Shown here one piece after another: positions 51,594 through 61,013 of a DNA stretch of 64,000 bases (positions are counted from its first letter, which is position 1; each line of letters opens with the position of its first letter). Origin of the DNA: Lewinellaceae bacterium (GTDB taxonomy: Bacteria > Bacteroidota > Bacteroidia > Chitinophagales > Saprospiraceae); NCBI GenBank assembly GCA_020636275.1, contig JACJYD010000002.1:310001-374000 (forward strand). Direction: 5' to 3'. Made by a program: the position numbers and the translations under genes. The notes under the pieces are model-generated. The model did not search any database, was not told the DNA's origin, and saw only the letters and a list, made by a program, of their open reading frames with translations.

Positions 51594-52535
51594 ATGAAAG
51601 CAACACCCATTATCGCATTTGCGCTCTTGCTCCTTTTTGCGGCCTGCAAAAAGGAGAGTACCCCTGATTCGATCAACCACGGAAAGAACCGCTTTACTAC
51701 CACCGTCGACGGAGATGAGCGGGAATATTACGTTCACGTGCCGCAGAGCTACGACGGAAAAACGGCAGTTCCGGTGGTATTTATGCTCCACGGCACGAGC
51801 GGCGACGGGGAGAAATTCTACAATATTTCCGGCTGGAAAGAAGTGGGAGAGACGGAAAATATCCTGACCGTATTCCCATCTTCCTGGCACTATTGCATCA
51901 TCGATGGGGGTGTGCAAAAGAACACCACGAAATGGAACTCCCAACCCTCGGAATGGGCGCCTTGTGCAGGAGAAACCCTCCGCGACGATATCAAGTTCCT
52001 GAAGAAGATCATTTCCGAACTCGGGTCCAAATACAAGATCGACAGCAAGCGGATCTACCTGGATGGTTTTTCCAATGGGGGGCAGATGGCTGCCAAATGT
52101 TCGATCTTTATGAGCGATGTGCTCGCCGCTGTGATTGAAAATGCCGGTTCTTTTTACACAGATACCACCTGGACGCCCCTGAGAAGATTGCCGACGGCTT
52201 TTCAAATTGGGAATAAGGACTACGGACCCGGCGTCGACGGTCCGGAGATCCCCCTCTCCAAAATCGATACGGTTTTGGCGAATACCAATTATTTGCATGG
52301 CAGAGCTACGAAAACCCATATCCAAAGCTTTGGCCTCGACCCCAATTACACGCTGGAAGGAGATACCTCGACCGCAATGGTCGCCACTTACCCGTCTCTC
52401 GATGGCGATCCGGATGTTTCCTACCGGTTTGTCTATGTGAAAGGATTGGGCCACTTGTTTCCCAACGGTTCCAATCACTGGATGCATGCCGCAGAGCTGC
52501 ATTGGGACTGGTTCAAGCAGTATAGTTTGCCGTAG
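51594..52535 (+). CDS. Lipoprotein esterase, PHB-depolymerase/feruloyl-esterase-like
   Basis: 313 residues from ATG 51594. 'IAFALLLLFAAC' gives lipobox Cys18. The alpha/beta hydrolase core has 'VFMLHGTSGDGEKF' (oxyanion strand), nucleophile Ser160 in 'GFSNGGQMA' and a late His in 'GLGHLFPNG', the LpqC/CE1-type pattern. The substrate could be a polyester or acyl-decorated glycan. It is anchored to a membrane by lipid. It is followed after 58 bases by an unrelated effector-associated-domain gene. Confidence 0.85.
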   Translation: MKATPIIAFALLLLFAACKKESTPDSINHGKNRFTTTVDGDEREYYVHVPQSYDGKTAVPVVFMLHGTSGDGEKFYNISGWKEVGETENILTVFPSSWHYCIIDGGVQKNTTKWNSQPSEWAPCAGETLRDDIKFLKKIISELGSKYKIDSKRIYLDGFSNGGQMAAKCSIFMSDVLAAVIENAGSFYTDTTWTPLRRLPTAFQIGNKDYGPGVDGPEIPLSKIDTVLANTNYLHGRATKTHIQSFGLDPNYTLEGDTSTAMVATYPSLDGDPDVSYRFVYVKGLGHLFPNGSNHWMHAAELHWDWFKQYSLP

Positions 52536-52593
52536 GATCATTTTCATATCTCTTCCCGACTCCTTAACTTTCCCTTTCAATCGAGCCCCGAAT

Positions 52594-53520
52594 ATGAAAG
52601 AATACAACATCATTGATACGGTCCGGCTTTACGTCATGAAGGCCCAGACCCAGAAGGCCATTTCCGAGCTATACGCTTTCCTGAATGAAACAAAAGTGCC
52701 GGAAGTGTTGAATGATCTGATCCTGCTTTCTTCCCATTACAGCGAAATAGAAAAATCGGAAAACCTGGGAATGGGCAGGTATATCGAGGAGAAAAACCGG
52801 ATCAACCTGGCCTTGCTAAAGATCCTGGAAGAATTGGAAGGCGACAAGCGGATCCAGATGCATTCCAGAAAAGAGGAGGGCGGAGGCGATGAGCGGCTCG
52901 ATCTGATCGAAAGCAAGGTCGACTTTCTGCTGAGTCATGTCGAAAAGAACGACGATATCCTGTTCTACGGGTTTCACAACTCTATACTATGGAAGCTGCT
53001 CGAACCCAAGTCGCGGGAAAATCTCATCCAGGCCAATATCATTGAAAAGGAAGCCCGGCAAGACAGCTATAAACCGGCGATCAACATGCTGGTCGAGGTG
53101 GTCTTACTGGAGATCGGGCACAAGTTTTTGCTCAAATTCAAAAAGGAATACGCTCCTGTCATGGAAGACCGTAAACTGTTTATGAAATCGTTTCACGGAA
53201 TGAATAAACATAATTTTTACGACTACCTCCAGGGTAAATCCGAAATGTCCCTCCATCAATTGTCCGAAATTCTCCTGGAAAATGTGCTCAATGTGGACAA
53301 GCGCAATCTCTCGGAATGGGGAGGCGCCTTTTTTGCCACCTTTTACGATAATTTCAAAATAAAAAACCAGGGAAAAGCGGTCGAATTTTTTCAAAAATAC
53401 ACGCTTTTCAAGATCGCAAAAAATGTGAACCAGTTCACCCAAACGCTGGTCGATCTGGTGGATGTTAAAGAAGATGTGATCAATCTGTTGCTCAATCTTC
53501 AGCCTAAAAACCAAAAATAG
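52594..53520 (+). CDS. Protein with N-terminal effector-associated domain (EAD11-like) and unknown helical domain
   Basis: 308 residues from ATG 52594. Residues 1-85 ('VRLYVMKAQTQKAISELYAFL ... LNDLILLSSHYSEIEKSENLGM ... NRINLALLKILEEL') fit the effector-associated domain 11 pattern: two helices, a conserved ILLSSxYxExE block and NRIxxALLxxLEEL. EADs are death-like adaptors in bacterial conflict and signalling systems. Residues about 115-308 are helical and match nothing I know ('RENLIQANIIEKEARQDSYKPAINMLVEVV'). No NTPase or protease gene is adjacent. The EAD call is by eye. Confidence 0.6.
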   Translation: MKEYNIIDTVRLYVMKAQTQKAISELYAFLNETKVPEVLNDLILLSSHYSEIEKSENLGMGRYIEEKNRINLALLKILEELEGDKRIQMHSRKEEGGGDERLDLIESKVDFLLSHVEKNDDILFYGFHNSILWKLLEPKSRENLIQANIIEKEARQDSYKPAINMLVEVVLLEIGHKFLLKFKKEYAPVMEDRKLFMKSFHGMNKHNFYDYLQGKSEMSLHQLSEILLENVLNVDKRNLSEWGGAFFATFYDNFKIKNQGKAVEFFQKYTLFKIAKNVNQFTQTLVDLVDVKEDVINLLLNLQPKNQK

Positions 53521-53532
53521 GGGCTGGGGAAA

Positions 53533-55248
53533 TCAGGCGTATTCCCGCATCTCCTGCTCCAACCGGAACCCCTTCCCACTCACAATGCCTCCGTCAATGA
53601 CCTCGATCTGGCCGGCGGGGGGCACCACGATATGGGCTTTCGATTGCATCAAAATGTCTTTCCCTACGTCGATACCGGGGAAGACGGCCCGCAGGGTCAA
53701 TCCTTCTGCCGTCAGCTGGAATAGACCGACGTTGGTGACGTAGTAGATGTTCTTTCCGGCCTTTACGCCCTCCCTGCCGTTGAAGGTGATCTCGTCGACC
53801 TCCTCTACGAACTTGGGCTTGCCAGGGCGGAGCAGGTGCACTTCGTCTCCTTCGACCTGGAATTGGGCATTGTGCATCCACTTGCCGATAAATACGATCG
53901 TGTGGGCGCCGGAGGTGATATCCATAAATCCACCGGGGCCGACGTAGTCGGTGATGTCCGGTCCGCGTTTGGAGACGTTGACGTTGCCTTCGCTATCTAC
54001 TTGCAGGAAGCCCAGGACCGCCACATCGAGGTCGGTCTGGTAGCGATGGAACATATCGGAGGAAGGTTCGAGGTGTTGGGGGTTGACGGCGGCGCCGAAG
54101 AAAATGCCGGGGGCCGGCAGTCCGCCGTATGAACCGGCCTCGGTGGTGAAGAGGTAATCCTCCTCCAGGCCGTGTTCGACCAGCAAACGGGCCACCTCCT
54201 CCGGGAAGCCGATCCCGATATTGACCATGCCGCCTTTGGGCACTTCCCGCACCATGATCGAAGCCGCCAGGCGGCCCATGATCTGGTCGAGGGGGCTGCG
54301 AACCGGGGTGATCTTGAGCAGGTTGTTGATGAATTTGAGGCGTTGTACCCCTTTTTTCCGGTCGCCCGTGCCTTCGGGTGTGAACAGTGGCCAGTAGTTT
54401 CGCTGCAGGACGCTGGCTGATTGCTCGTTGTAGGGGTTGACGACGATGTAGTCCACGTCCTGGGCAGGGATGCTGATCTCCCCGGGTGATTTTGGGATGA
54501 TCCCGCTTACGGAAGCCATCACCAGGCCCTTGTTTTGCCGGACTGCCTGTATGGACGGGATATTTTCCGTGATCGTCGCCGCATGCTTGAAATAGAGATT
54601 GCCTTCCTCATCGGCATAAGGCACGTTCATCAAGGCGATGTCGATGGGGGGGAGGGTATAGCGCAAGGCATCACCGTCGGCTTCGACGAAGGAAGGCGTC
54701 GATCCCGGCGGGTTGACCAGCGACCCTCTGCCGCTGCGGGGATCCAGGAAGGTGCCCAGGCCTACTTTGGTGGTCAGGCTTTGTTCGCCCATTCCGTTGG
54801 CTTCCAGCAGCAGCGACATGACGCCCTGCGGGATCGTGTGCAGTTCCAGTTGCCGGGCCTGCCCGAGCCGCAGCTGCGCTTTGGTCGTTTCCAGGTGGGC
54901 GGCGAGATAGGTCTTCATCAGCCCGGGGATACCCATTTCCTCGACCGTACCGGGCACCCGGCCCCGCGACCCCTGTCCGCCGCCGTTGACCCAGGTAAGC
55001 CCATTGGGGTGACCGGAGGTCTGGAAGCGGTTGCGCAGGGCAAAAAAGAAGATCGTACAGCGTGCGTTGCCGCCGATGCCGCTGGAAAACACGGTGGCGC
55101 CATCGGGAAACAAGCGGGCCGCCTCGCGGGCGGAAATGAATTTTTTGGAAACAGTCTTTCCGGGTTTGTAATCCAGATGGCGTCTCGACCACGTAAACCG
55201 CCAGTACAGCACGTGGGAAACCAGTTGTACTTTTTCGAGCCAGGTCAT
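53533..55248 (-). CDS. CoA-transferase family I protein (propionate/acetate CoA-transferase, YdiF-like)
   Basis: 571 residues from ATG 55248 (MTWLEKVQLVSHVLYWRF). Two CoA-transferase halves in one chain: 'FSSGIGGNARCTIFF' and 'NIGIGFPEEVARLLVEHGLEEDYLFTTEAGSYGGLPAPG', with Glu370 as the catalytic residue that forms the CoA thioester. 'YQTDLDVAVLGFLQVDSEGNVNVS' and 'GGFMDITSGAHTIVF' are also family hallmarks. It would exchange CoA between short acids such as acetate, propionate or butyrate. It is divergent from the phosphate transporter gene. Confidence 0.9.
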   Translation of the reverse strand: MTWLEKVQLVSHVLYWRFTWSRRHLDYKPGKTVSKKFISAREAARLFPDGATVFSSGIGGNARCTIFFFALRNRFQTSGHPNGLTWVNGGGQGSRGRVPGTVEEMGIPGLMKTYLAAHLETTKAQLRLGQARQLELHTIPQGVMSLLLEANGMGEQSLTTKVGLGTFLDPRSGRGSLVNPPGSTPSFVEADGDALRYTLPPIDIALMNVPYADEEGNLYFKHAATITENIPSIQAVRQNKGLVMASVSGIIPKSPGEISIPAQDVDYIVVNPYNEQSASVLQRNYWPLFTPEGTGDRKKGVQRLKFINNLLKITPVRSPLDQIMGRLAASIMVREVPKGGMVNIGIGFPEEVARLLVEHGLEEDYLFTTEAGSYGGLPAPGIFFGAAVNPQHLEPSSDMFHRYQTDLDVAVLGFLQVDSEGNVNVSKRGPDITDYVGPGGFMDITSGAHTIVFIGKWMHNAQFQVEGDEVHLLRPGKPKFVEEVDEITFNGREGVKAGKNIYYVTNVGLFQLTAEGLTLRAVFPGIDVGKDILMQSKAHIVVPPAGQIEVIDGGIVSGKGFRLEQEMREYA

Positions 55249-55390
55249 CAGAGGTGGTTTTAGGATGAAGGGGGAAAAGTTCGGGAGAAATAATACGGCC
55301 TTTATAGCTGATCTCCAATGACTTTTGTCAGTTGGAAACAACCTTATCTCCGCTACATTCGCATCCGGATTTTTTCTAAACCTGTGTCTT

Positions 55391-56410
55391 ATGTCCGGGC
55401 TGGTACACCTCCTGACAATCCCCTTTCTCCTGGCCATGTTCCTGGCGATCAATATGGGGGGGAGCGGAACTTCTCCCTCTTTCTCCGCGGCTTATGGCGC
55501 AAATGTGATCAAACGGACCCTCATTCCCGGGTTGTTCGGGATCATGGTGCTGGCCGGCGCCTTGCTGGCCGGGAAGCAGGTCAACCTGACCTTGGGGGTA
55601 GGCCTGTTGGAACAACATTTTTTCACCCCCTTCAATACCTCGATCATCCTGCTGTCGATCGGTTTATCCCTGCTCGCCGCCAACCTGCTGGGGGTGCCGC
55701 AATCGACCAGCCAGTCGACCGTGCTGTCTATCGCCGGCGCTGCCACAGCGCTCGATGGACTGAATACGCACAAGTTATTTGTTGAGATCATCCCGACCTG
55801 GATCATCCTGCCGATCGTTTCATTTGCCATTATGTTTGCCCTGTCTAAATGGCTATTTCCCCTCTTCGAAGGGAAGGCGTTTTCAGTGGATTACCCCCGG
55901 CTGAACCAGCACCGGGGCTTGAAAACGTTGTTGATCCTGTCGTCCATGTACGTGGCATTTTCCATTGGCGCCAACAATGTGGCCAATGCGGCGGCTCCTA
56001 TCGCCTCGCTCACCGCCAACGAACTCGGGCGGGAGGCGCTCGATCATTTTTTGCCCATCATCATATTGTCGGTATTGGTGGTGGCGCCGTGCTTTGCTAT
56101 TGGAAGTTCCTTGCTGGGGCACAAGGTCACCCGGACTACCGGAAAGGAGATCGTCGCGGTCAATCCGTTCTATGCCACGATCATCGCCATTCTCGTGGCC
56201 AGCCTGCTCATATTCGCCTCTGTGACGAAAGGGATCCCGACCTCTTTGGTCCAGTTGAACAGCGCCGCGTTCATTGCCCTGAGCATTACGAAGAACGGGG
56301 TAAAGGAGACCTTCCGCAATAGGACCGTCAAGCGCTTTTTTACCGTGTGGGCCGTAGCGCCTGCCTTCGCCTATGTGCTGACGTATGTGTTGATCCAGGC
56401 GTTCAAATAA
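55391..56410 (+). CDS. Inorganic phosphate transporter, PiT family
   Basis: 339 residues from ATG 55391; a TTG at 55325 is in frame. About ten membrane helices with the two inverted PiT signatures 'INMGGSGTSPSFSAAYGANVI' (altered from GxNDxA) and 'SIGANNVANAAAPIASL', plus 'GVPQSTSQSTVLSIAGAA' and 'GSSLLGHKVTRTTGKEIV'. Takes up phosphate with Na+ or H+. The first signature has diverged from the usual NGANDxAN form. It is convergent with the downstream oxidoreductase gene. Confidence 0.9.
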   Translation: MSGLVHLLTIPFLLAMFLAINMGGSGTSPSFSAAYGANVIKRTLIPGLFGIMVLAGALLAGKQVNLTLGVGLLEQHFFTPFNTSIILLSIGLSLLAANLLGVPQSTSQSTVLSIAGAATALDGLNTHKLFVEIIPTWIILPIVSFAIMFALSKWLFPLFEGKAFSVDYPRLNQHRGLKTLLILSSMYVAFSIGANNVANAAAPIASLTANELGREALDHFLPIIILSVLVVAPCFAIGSSLLGHKVTRTTGKEIVAVNPFYATIIAILVASLLIFASVTKGIPTSLVQLNSAAFIALSITKNGVKETFRNRTVKRFFTVWAVAPAFAYVLTYVLIQAFK

Positions 56411-56449
56411 TTATTCAACGGCTATTCTTCCGACCGGACCGGCCCGTTT

Positions 56450-57442
56450 TTAAAAGGTGATCACCACGCTTCCTTTCCGGCCTCCGTTCTCCACCAGTCG
56501 GTGGGCCGCAGCGGCCTGCTCCGGGGGGAAGGTCTGATCGAGGATGACCTTGAGCTTTCCCGTTTCGGCGAGTGACCTGACCTGTTCGAGGTCTGCGGTA
56601 TTCTCCACGGTCATGGCGCAGATCACTTTCCGACCCCTGGACAGGGCGGTCCAGCCCATTTGCAAAAGCTGTTTCATTTTAAAACTGACATAGACCAGTC
56701 GCCCCTTGGGGGTCAACGAGCTTTTGCAGCGGTTGAAGGAGCTTCGCCCCAGCACGTCGAAGATCAGGTCGTACTGCCGGCCGTTTTGGGTGAAATCTTC
56801 ACGAGTGTAGTCGATCACGTGATCGGCGCCCAGCGTCCGGACGTAATCCATTCCCGGGGTGCTGCACACAGCGGTGACCTCCGCCCCATAGTATTTGGCC
56901 AATTGCAAGGCCACGGCGCCGATGCTTCCCGACGCTCCAATGATCAGGACCTTTTGCCCCGGCTGGATGTTTGCTTTCCGGAGTAAGCCGATGGCCATGG
57001 CGCCCCCGTAGGGAAGGGCGGCCGCTTCGGCGTGTGAGAGGTTAGACGGTTTGAGGGCGATCACTTTATTCTCAGGAAGGCAGAGGTACTCAGCGTAGGC
57101 GCCCATTTCCATACCGAGGAGGGCGAAGATCTCAGCTCCCGGTTTGAATTTTTTGACGTCCTTTCCGACCGCCTCGACCACGCCCGACAGCTCGCTGCCC
57201 AGCACCTGCCTTTTGGGTTTTCGAAGGCCGAAAGACAATCTTGCCGGAAAAAGCAGGAAGCCCGGCATATTGAACTGGCTGCTGGAGATATTCCCGAAAT
57301 TGCGGGCGGTGATATCGCCGAAGTTGACGGAGGTTGCATGGACGCGGATCAGGATCTCCCCGTCTTTCGGGGACGGCTTTTCCATCTCCCGGATGTGCAG
57401 CACTTCCGGAGGGCCATATTCTGAATAAGCGATAGCTTTCAT
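56450..57442 (-). CDS. Zinc-independent MDR oxidoreductase (quinone reductase-like)
   Basis: 330 residues. 'MKAIAYSEYGPPEVLHIREMEKPSP' is the quinone-oxidoreductase start; NADPH loop 'VLIIGASGSIGAVALQLAKYYGAEVTAV' follows, and 'CKSSLTPKGRLVYV' is the later Rossmann strand. No structural zinc cysteines are present. Reduces a quinone or enone. It has a weak link to the next gene, 165 bases upstream. Confidence 0.88.
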   Translation of the reverse strand: MKAIAYSEYGPPEVLHIREMEKPSPKDGEILIRVHATSVNFGDITARNFGNISSSQFNMPGFLLFPARLSFGLRKPKRQVLGSELSGVVEAVGKDVKKFKPGAEIFALLGMEMGAYAEYLCLPENKVIALKPSNLSHAEAAALPYGGAMAIGLLRKANIQPGQKVLIIGASGSIGAVALQLAKYYGAEVTAVCSTPGMDYVRTLGADHVIDYTREDFTQNGRQYDLIFDVLGRSSFNRCKSSLTPKGRLVYVSFKMKQLLQMGWTALSRGRKVICAMTVENTADLEQVRSLAETGKLKVILDQTFPPEQAAAAHRLVENGGRKGSVVITF

Positions 57443-57607
57443 AAAAATTGGGTTGATCAGGGGCCAATATGCGAGAAAGGCCCGATACGGACCAAATGCG
57501 TTCGACGAAGGAAGGGGAGGGCTCGGCGAAAGAGAAAGGTAAAATTGGAGCCTCTGAATTTTAAAAAGCGCATAAAAAACATCAAAAAATTCGGGTCAAC
57601 TTATGTT

Positions 57608-58201
57608 TTAATGGGTCACCTGCCGCTGCCGGAAGGGTTTGACTGCCGGAAACGTCGGCAGCAGGATTGGGGCGGAGAAGAGGAAGAAAATCAATTCGAA
57701 AAGCAGGTTGCTGTGCGGGGCTTTTTGTCCCCTCAGACGGCTCAGGAAGGCATCGAAGGTATTGCCCGACAGATTGCCGAAGTAGATCATCCGGATCATC
57801 AGGATGATATCCCGGGCTGTCCGGTCGCCGTAACTGGCGATCAATTTTGCCGTCATTTCCTCGTCGGGATGCCGGTCCGTCTCGGCATAGTGCTGGGCGT
57901 AAAGCAGTCCCATGACCTCGTGCTCGGAAGCCCCGGCGTGGAACTGGAGCTCCAGCAAGTCTTTCACCTCCTCCCGGCTGATGCCCGCTGCTTCCGACTG
58001 TCGGGCGTGAAACCAGGCGCAGTATACGCAACCGTTAACGGCAGTCACTACCGTCATGATCTTTTCCATGAAGGCCTTGCCGATCTGTTCGTTGCGCATG
58101 GCCCCGCGAATTTCGCGGAGGTGGGAGAGGAAGAACCCCAGGTCGTGGAACAGCAGGCGAGGGGTGTAAATTTTTCGATCGAAAGCAGGTAGGGAGTTCA
58201 T
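57608..58201 (-). CDS. Carboxymuconolactone decarboxylase/AhpD-like protein
   Basis: 197 residues from ATG 58201. The active-site motif 'VTAVNGCVYCAWFHARQSEA' has the Cys-x-x-Cys and His of AhpD-like peroxidase partners. Helical throughout, with a hydrophobic C-terminal helix ('LLFELIFFLFSAPILLP') that may attach it to the membrane. Role in peroxide detoxification or related decarboxylation is inferred. It is separate from the TonB gene by a hairpin. Confidence 0.82.
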   Translation of the reverse strand: MNSLPAFDRKIYTPRLLFHDLGFFLSHLREIRGAMRNEQIGKAFMEKIMTVVTAVNGCVYCAWFHARQSEAAGISREEVKDLLELQFHAGASEHEVMGLLYAQHYAETDRHPDEEMTAKLIASYGDRTARDIILMIRMIYFGNLSGNTFDAFLSRLRGQKAPHSNLLFELIFFLFSAPILLPTFPAVKPFRQRQVTH

Positions 58202-58299
58202 GCGGGTGCGTTTAAATGGCGGGGTCAACAAAGGAACGCTTTGGGAGGGGGAAAGGATGAAGGAATGGGTAGGTTTGGCCAGTGACCTGGCAAACCAAT

Positions 58300-58336
58300 T
58301 GCGAGTAGTGCGGTCGGAGGCCGCACTACTCGCAAA
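58300..58336. repeat. 15-bp hairpin with flanking AACCAATT repeats
   Basis: TTGCGAGTAGTGCGG and complement with a 7-base loop, flanked by CAAACCAATT on both sides (58292, 58334). It lies downstream of the TonB receptor gene; no T-run, so it may be a small mobile palindrome. Confidence 0.55.
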
Positions 58337-58357
58337 CCAATTTTCTTTTGTAAAAAA

Positions 58358-60751
58358 CTAAAAGATATACCTTAGCTGCGCCCCTCCAAAAAAGTTTATT
58401 TCATAAGGGGCCGGCAAATACGCGTCCGGCAATTGGTTCAAGAAAACCATATAATAGTACTGGGCGCCGGTAATATTATTTGCTGCGGCAAACACGTCCA
58501 GGTCGAAATGCCCGAGGGTCTTTCGGAACCCAAGCTTGGCATTCAATACACTATAGCTCGAGGTCTGGTTTTGTTCGTCGGAAGTGAAGTACATCGCATC
58601 CCGGTAGTTGAGGTGGACATTGCCGTAGAGACCGACCCGGGTTTCCAGATCGATGCCGAGATTAAATACGACGGGGGGCACGCCTGCGACGGCATTTCCG
58701 CTGTAGTCGGACACCAACACGCTATCCTGCTGATTCATGTCCTTGCCTACCGTTTCAAATTTAAAATTCTCGTACCTGAAGCTGGAATACGTGAAGTTGG
58801 CAAAGGGCCGCAGGGCACTGATGAATCCATCACCCGAGACGGCGTTGTATTTTACCAGCAGTTCCAATCCCTTGTTGTTCAGGCTTCCTCCATTCACGAT
58901 GTAAGTATACAGGGTAGCCGTATTTTCCGGATTCTGCACGGCTACCGTCGTCATTTTATCGGAAAACTTCGCCTGGAACACCGCCAGCGTGTAGAACAGG
59001 CGGTTATTCATCAGGCTGCCTTTCGTGCCGAGTTCGATCTGCGAACCCTTTTCGGGTTTGAGGCCTGTGTTCACTTCTCCCGTGGTCGGAATGTAGAAAT
59101 AGGCGCTCACCGGCGCCTTGTAGCCCACGGAATAAGATGCATAAACCGAGGCGACCTTCCCGAGTCGCTTGTTCAGGGACAGGGAAGGAGAGAGCATATT
59201 GTGGTATGTGGCCTGGTATTCCTGGGGCACGGTGTTGCCAGGATGGTTGTTGGAGCTCGCCCACAGCCGGTCTTCCAGGCTCAAGTTCATGCTGCTGTAT
59301 CCCAGACCGGCCGTGAAATCGATGCCGTTGGGCAGCCCGAGGGTCCACTGGGTAAACAGGGTGGCTGTAGCGCTGGTAGTGGCCTGTACGCTTCGGATAT
59401 TACCGACTATGTTGTACCCTTCCAGGTCGGTGCTGTCGGGCACCATCTGATAGCCATTGCTCAGGGTGATCATTTGCTGTACTTCGACCCCCGTCAGCCC
59501 GGTCAACTCAACCCGGTCGGAAAGGTGGAATCGCGTATCGAAGGTGGAACGCAACCCGTAATTCAGCGGACTTTTATCCGTCCAACCACCGGCGGAACTG
59601 TTGTCCAGGCTTTGGGCCGAACCGAAAAGGGAGGTGGTGTTGGAAACACTTTTGCTGAAGCGGTAGGTATGTCCGATACCCGCTCGAAAAGTGGTGACGG
59701 CGGAATGGGCGTTGTTCTGAATGTATTGGGGGTTGCCGGAATAATCGAATTTCTGGTATTGCTCGATGGTAAGCTCCCCGTTGCGTTCGTCATAGCTGTC
59801 GCTATATCCCAGGTAGGTAGTCAGGGACTGCTTGTCGTTCAGTCGAAAATCGCCCATCAGATTGGCAAAATCCTTATGCGAGGCGGTATGGACCATGAAG
59901 CCGTCGAATTCCTGCCGCCCGTAGTTCACCAGCAGGGAGGAGCGCTCTCCGCCGATCGCCACCTGCGAGGTTGCCCGCAGCAGGCCGTAGCTTCCCAGCA
60001 GGAGACTTTGCTCGATGGAGGTTTGGTTCTTCTCTGCCTTGCGGGTTTGCAGGTTTACGACCCCGGAAATAGCCAGGCCATAAAGCGTGCCCGATGGACC
60101 TTTGCTGACTTCTACCTTGTCTATCGATGCAAAATCGATGTCGTCCATCACCGTTATGCCTTCTGCATCGGTGATCGGTATCCCGTTGAGGTATACCATG
60201 GAACCCTGTCCGTCGAAGTTGCTGTTGACGCCCCGGGTGCCCCGTGTCCCGTTCCCATAGCCCCGTATGTTGAATTGCTGTCCGGCGGAAATGGTCCTTC
60301 TTTCCATAAAAACGCCGGGTACATTGGTATTGATGGCGTCGTCGAGGTAGAGGCCGGAACTGCGTTTCAATTCCAGGGGATCCAGGGGCACGATGGAGGC
60401 GGGCTGCTGCAAAAGCGTTTTATCCCGGTTGGTGGTCGCGGTCACTTCCACCATGTTCAGCGTGTTTTCCGAAAAGGACAGTCCGATATTCAAAAACTCG
60501 GCGCAATTTTTCACCGGTTTTTCAAAGGTTTCGTACCCGAGATAGGAAACCATCAGATCGAAAGGAGGAATACAAGGGACGGAAAAAGTTCCATCCTCAT
60601 TCGTCACGGTTCCCTCTTGTCCGGAGGCCTGTACGGTCGCTCCGGCCAGCGGCTTCCCGGATTCGGAATCGTATACCTTTCCGCTGAGGCGTTGCTGCGA
60701 CCATGCAGAAACGGAAAGCAGCAATAATGGCAATATTAAATAGATCCTCAT
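58358..60751 (-). CDS. TonB-dependent receptor with carboxypeptidase-regulatory domain
   Basis: 797 residues. Signal MRIYLILPLLLLSVSAWSQ, then a CarboxypepD_reg-like beta domain (about 22-105, 'LSGKVYDSESGKPLAGATVQ'), plug ('IRGYGNGTRGTRGVNSNFDG ... VEVSKGPSGTLYGLAISGVVNL'), and a 22-strand barrel ending 'LRYIF'. It imports a siderophore-like, cofactor or metal substrate. Size is too small for SusC glycan receptors and no SusD lies near it. A small membrane protein gene (61014-61559) is upstream on the same strand. Confidence 0.92.
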   Translation of the reverse strand: MRIYLILPLLLLSVSAWSQQRLSGKVYDSESGKPLAGATVQASGQEGTVTNEDGTFSVPCIPPFDLMVSYLGYETFEKPVKNCAEFLNIGLSFSENTLNMVEVTATTNRDKTLLQQPASIVPLDPLELKRSSGLYLDDAINTNVPGVFMERRTISAGQQFNIRGYGNGTRGTRGVNSNFDGQGSMVYLNGIPITDAEGITVMDDIDFASIDKVEVSKGPSGTLYGLAISGVVNLQTRKAEKNQTSIEQSLLLGSYGLLRATSQVAIGGERSSLLVNYGRQEFDGFMVHTASHKDFANLMGDFRLNDKQSLTTYLGYSDSYDERNGELTIEQYQKFDYSGNPQYIQNNAHSAVTTFRAGIGHTYRFSKSVSNTTSLFGSAQSLDNSSAGGWTDKSPLNYGLRSTFDTRFHLSDRVELTGLTGVEVQQMITLSNGYQMVPDSTDLEGYNIVGNIRSVQATTSATATLFTQWTLGLPNGIDFTAGLGYSSMNLSLEDRLWASSNNHPGNTVPQEYQATYHNMLSPSLSLNKRLGKVASVYASYSVGYKAPVSAYFYIPTTGEVNTGLKPEKGSQIELGTKGSLMNNRLFYTLAVFQAKFSDKMTTVAVQNPENTATLYTYIVNGGSLNNKGLELLVKYNAVSGDGFISALRPFANFTYSSFRYENFKFETVGKDMNQQDSVLVSDYSGNAVAGVPPVVFNLGIDLETRVGLYGNVHLNYRDAMYFTSDEQNQTSSYSVLNAKLGFRKTLGHFDLDVFAAANNITGAQYYYMVFLNQLPDAYLPAPYEINFFGGAQLRYIF

Positions 60752-60846
60752 GTTTTTATTTTTTTGAAAAATTCAAATCCCTGTGTGCAGTATGCAAACA
60801 GGAAGCGGATACAGCGCGGATGGCGCGCTATATCCACCAAATCACC

Positions 60847-60879
60847 GGGACTGGTGCAGCCGGCAGCCACACCAGTCCC
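60847..60879. promoter_or_regulatory. Hairpin in the region upstream of the TonB receptor gene
   Basis: GGGACTGGT pairs with ACCAGTCCC across 15 bases containing a second GCAGCC/GGCAGC element, 96 bases before the receptor start. It could be in the leader; no known riboswitch is recognised. Confidence 0.35.
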
Positions 60880-60923
60880 AGACCACTTCAGTTCAAGAAA
60901 AAACTTCAATTAATAGGACAGGA

Positions 60924-60986
60924 ATTACGCACATGCGTGAAAAAAAACTTTAAAATCTTTGCATACGCAGTATGCGTAACTCCTGA
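60924..60986. repeat. TGCGTAACTCCTGA repeat, copy B
   Basis: ATTACGCACATGCGTGAAAA, ACTTTAAAATCTTTGCATAC and TGCGTAACTCCTGA align base for base, with few changes, to the outer parts of the 24055-24203 copy; it has none of the inner palindromes. It contains its own palindromes ACGCA-CATGCGT and ATACGCAGTATGCGTA. Confidence 0.75.
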
Positions 60987-61013
60987 AGGATTGGAATGGG
61001 GTGGAAATACCCT

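Noticed and set aside
58433..60727. Long plus-strand open frame opposite the TonB receptor
   Set aside because: It is the antisense shadow of a receptor with clear plug and barrel motifs; the translated sequence has no signal or fold features.
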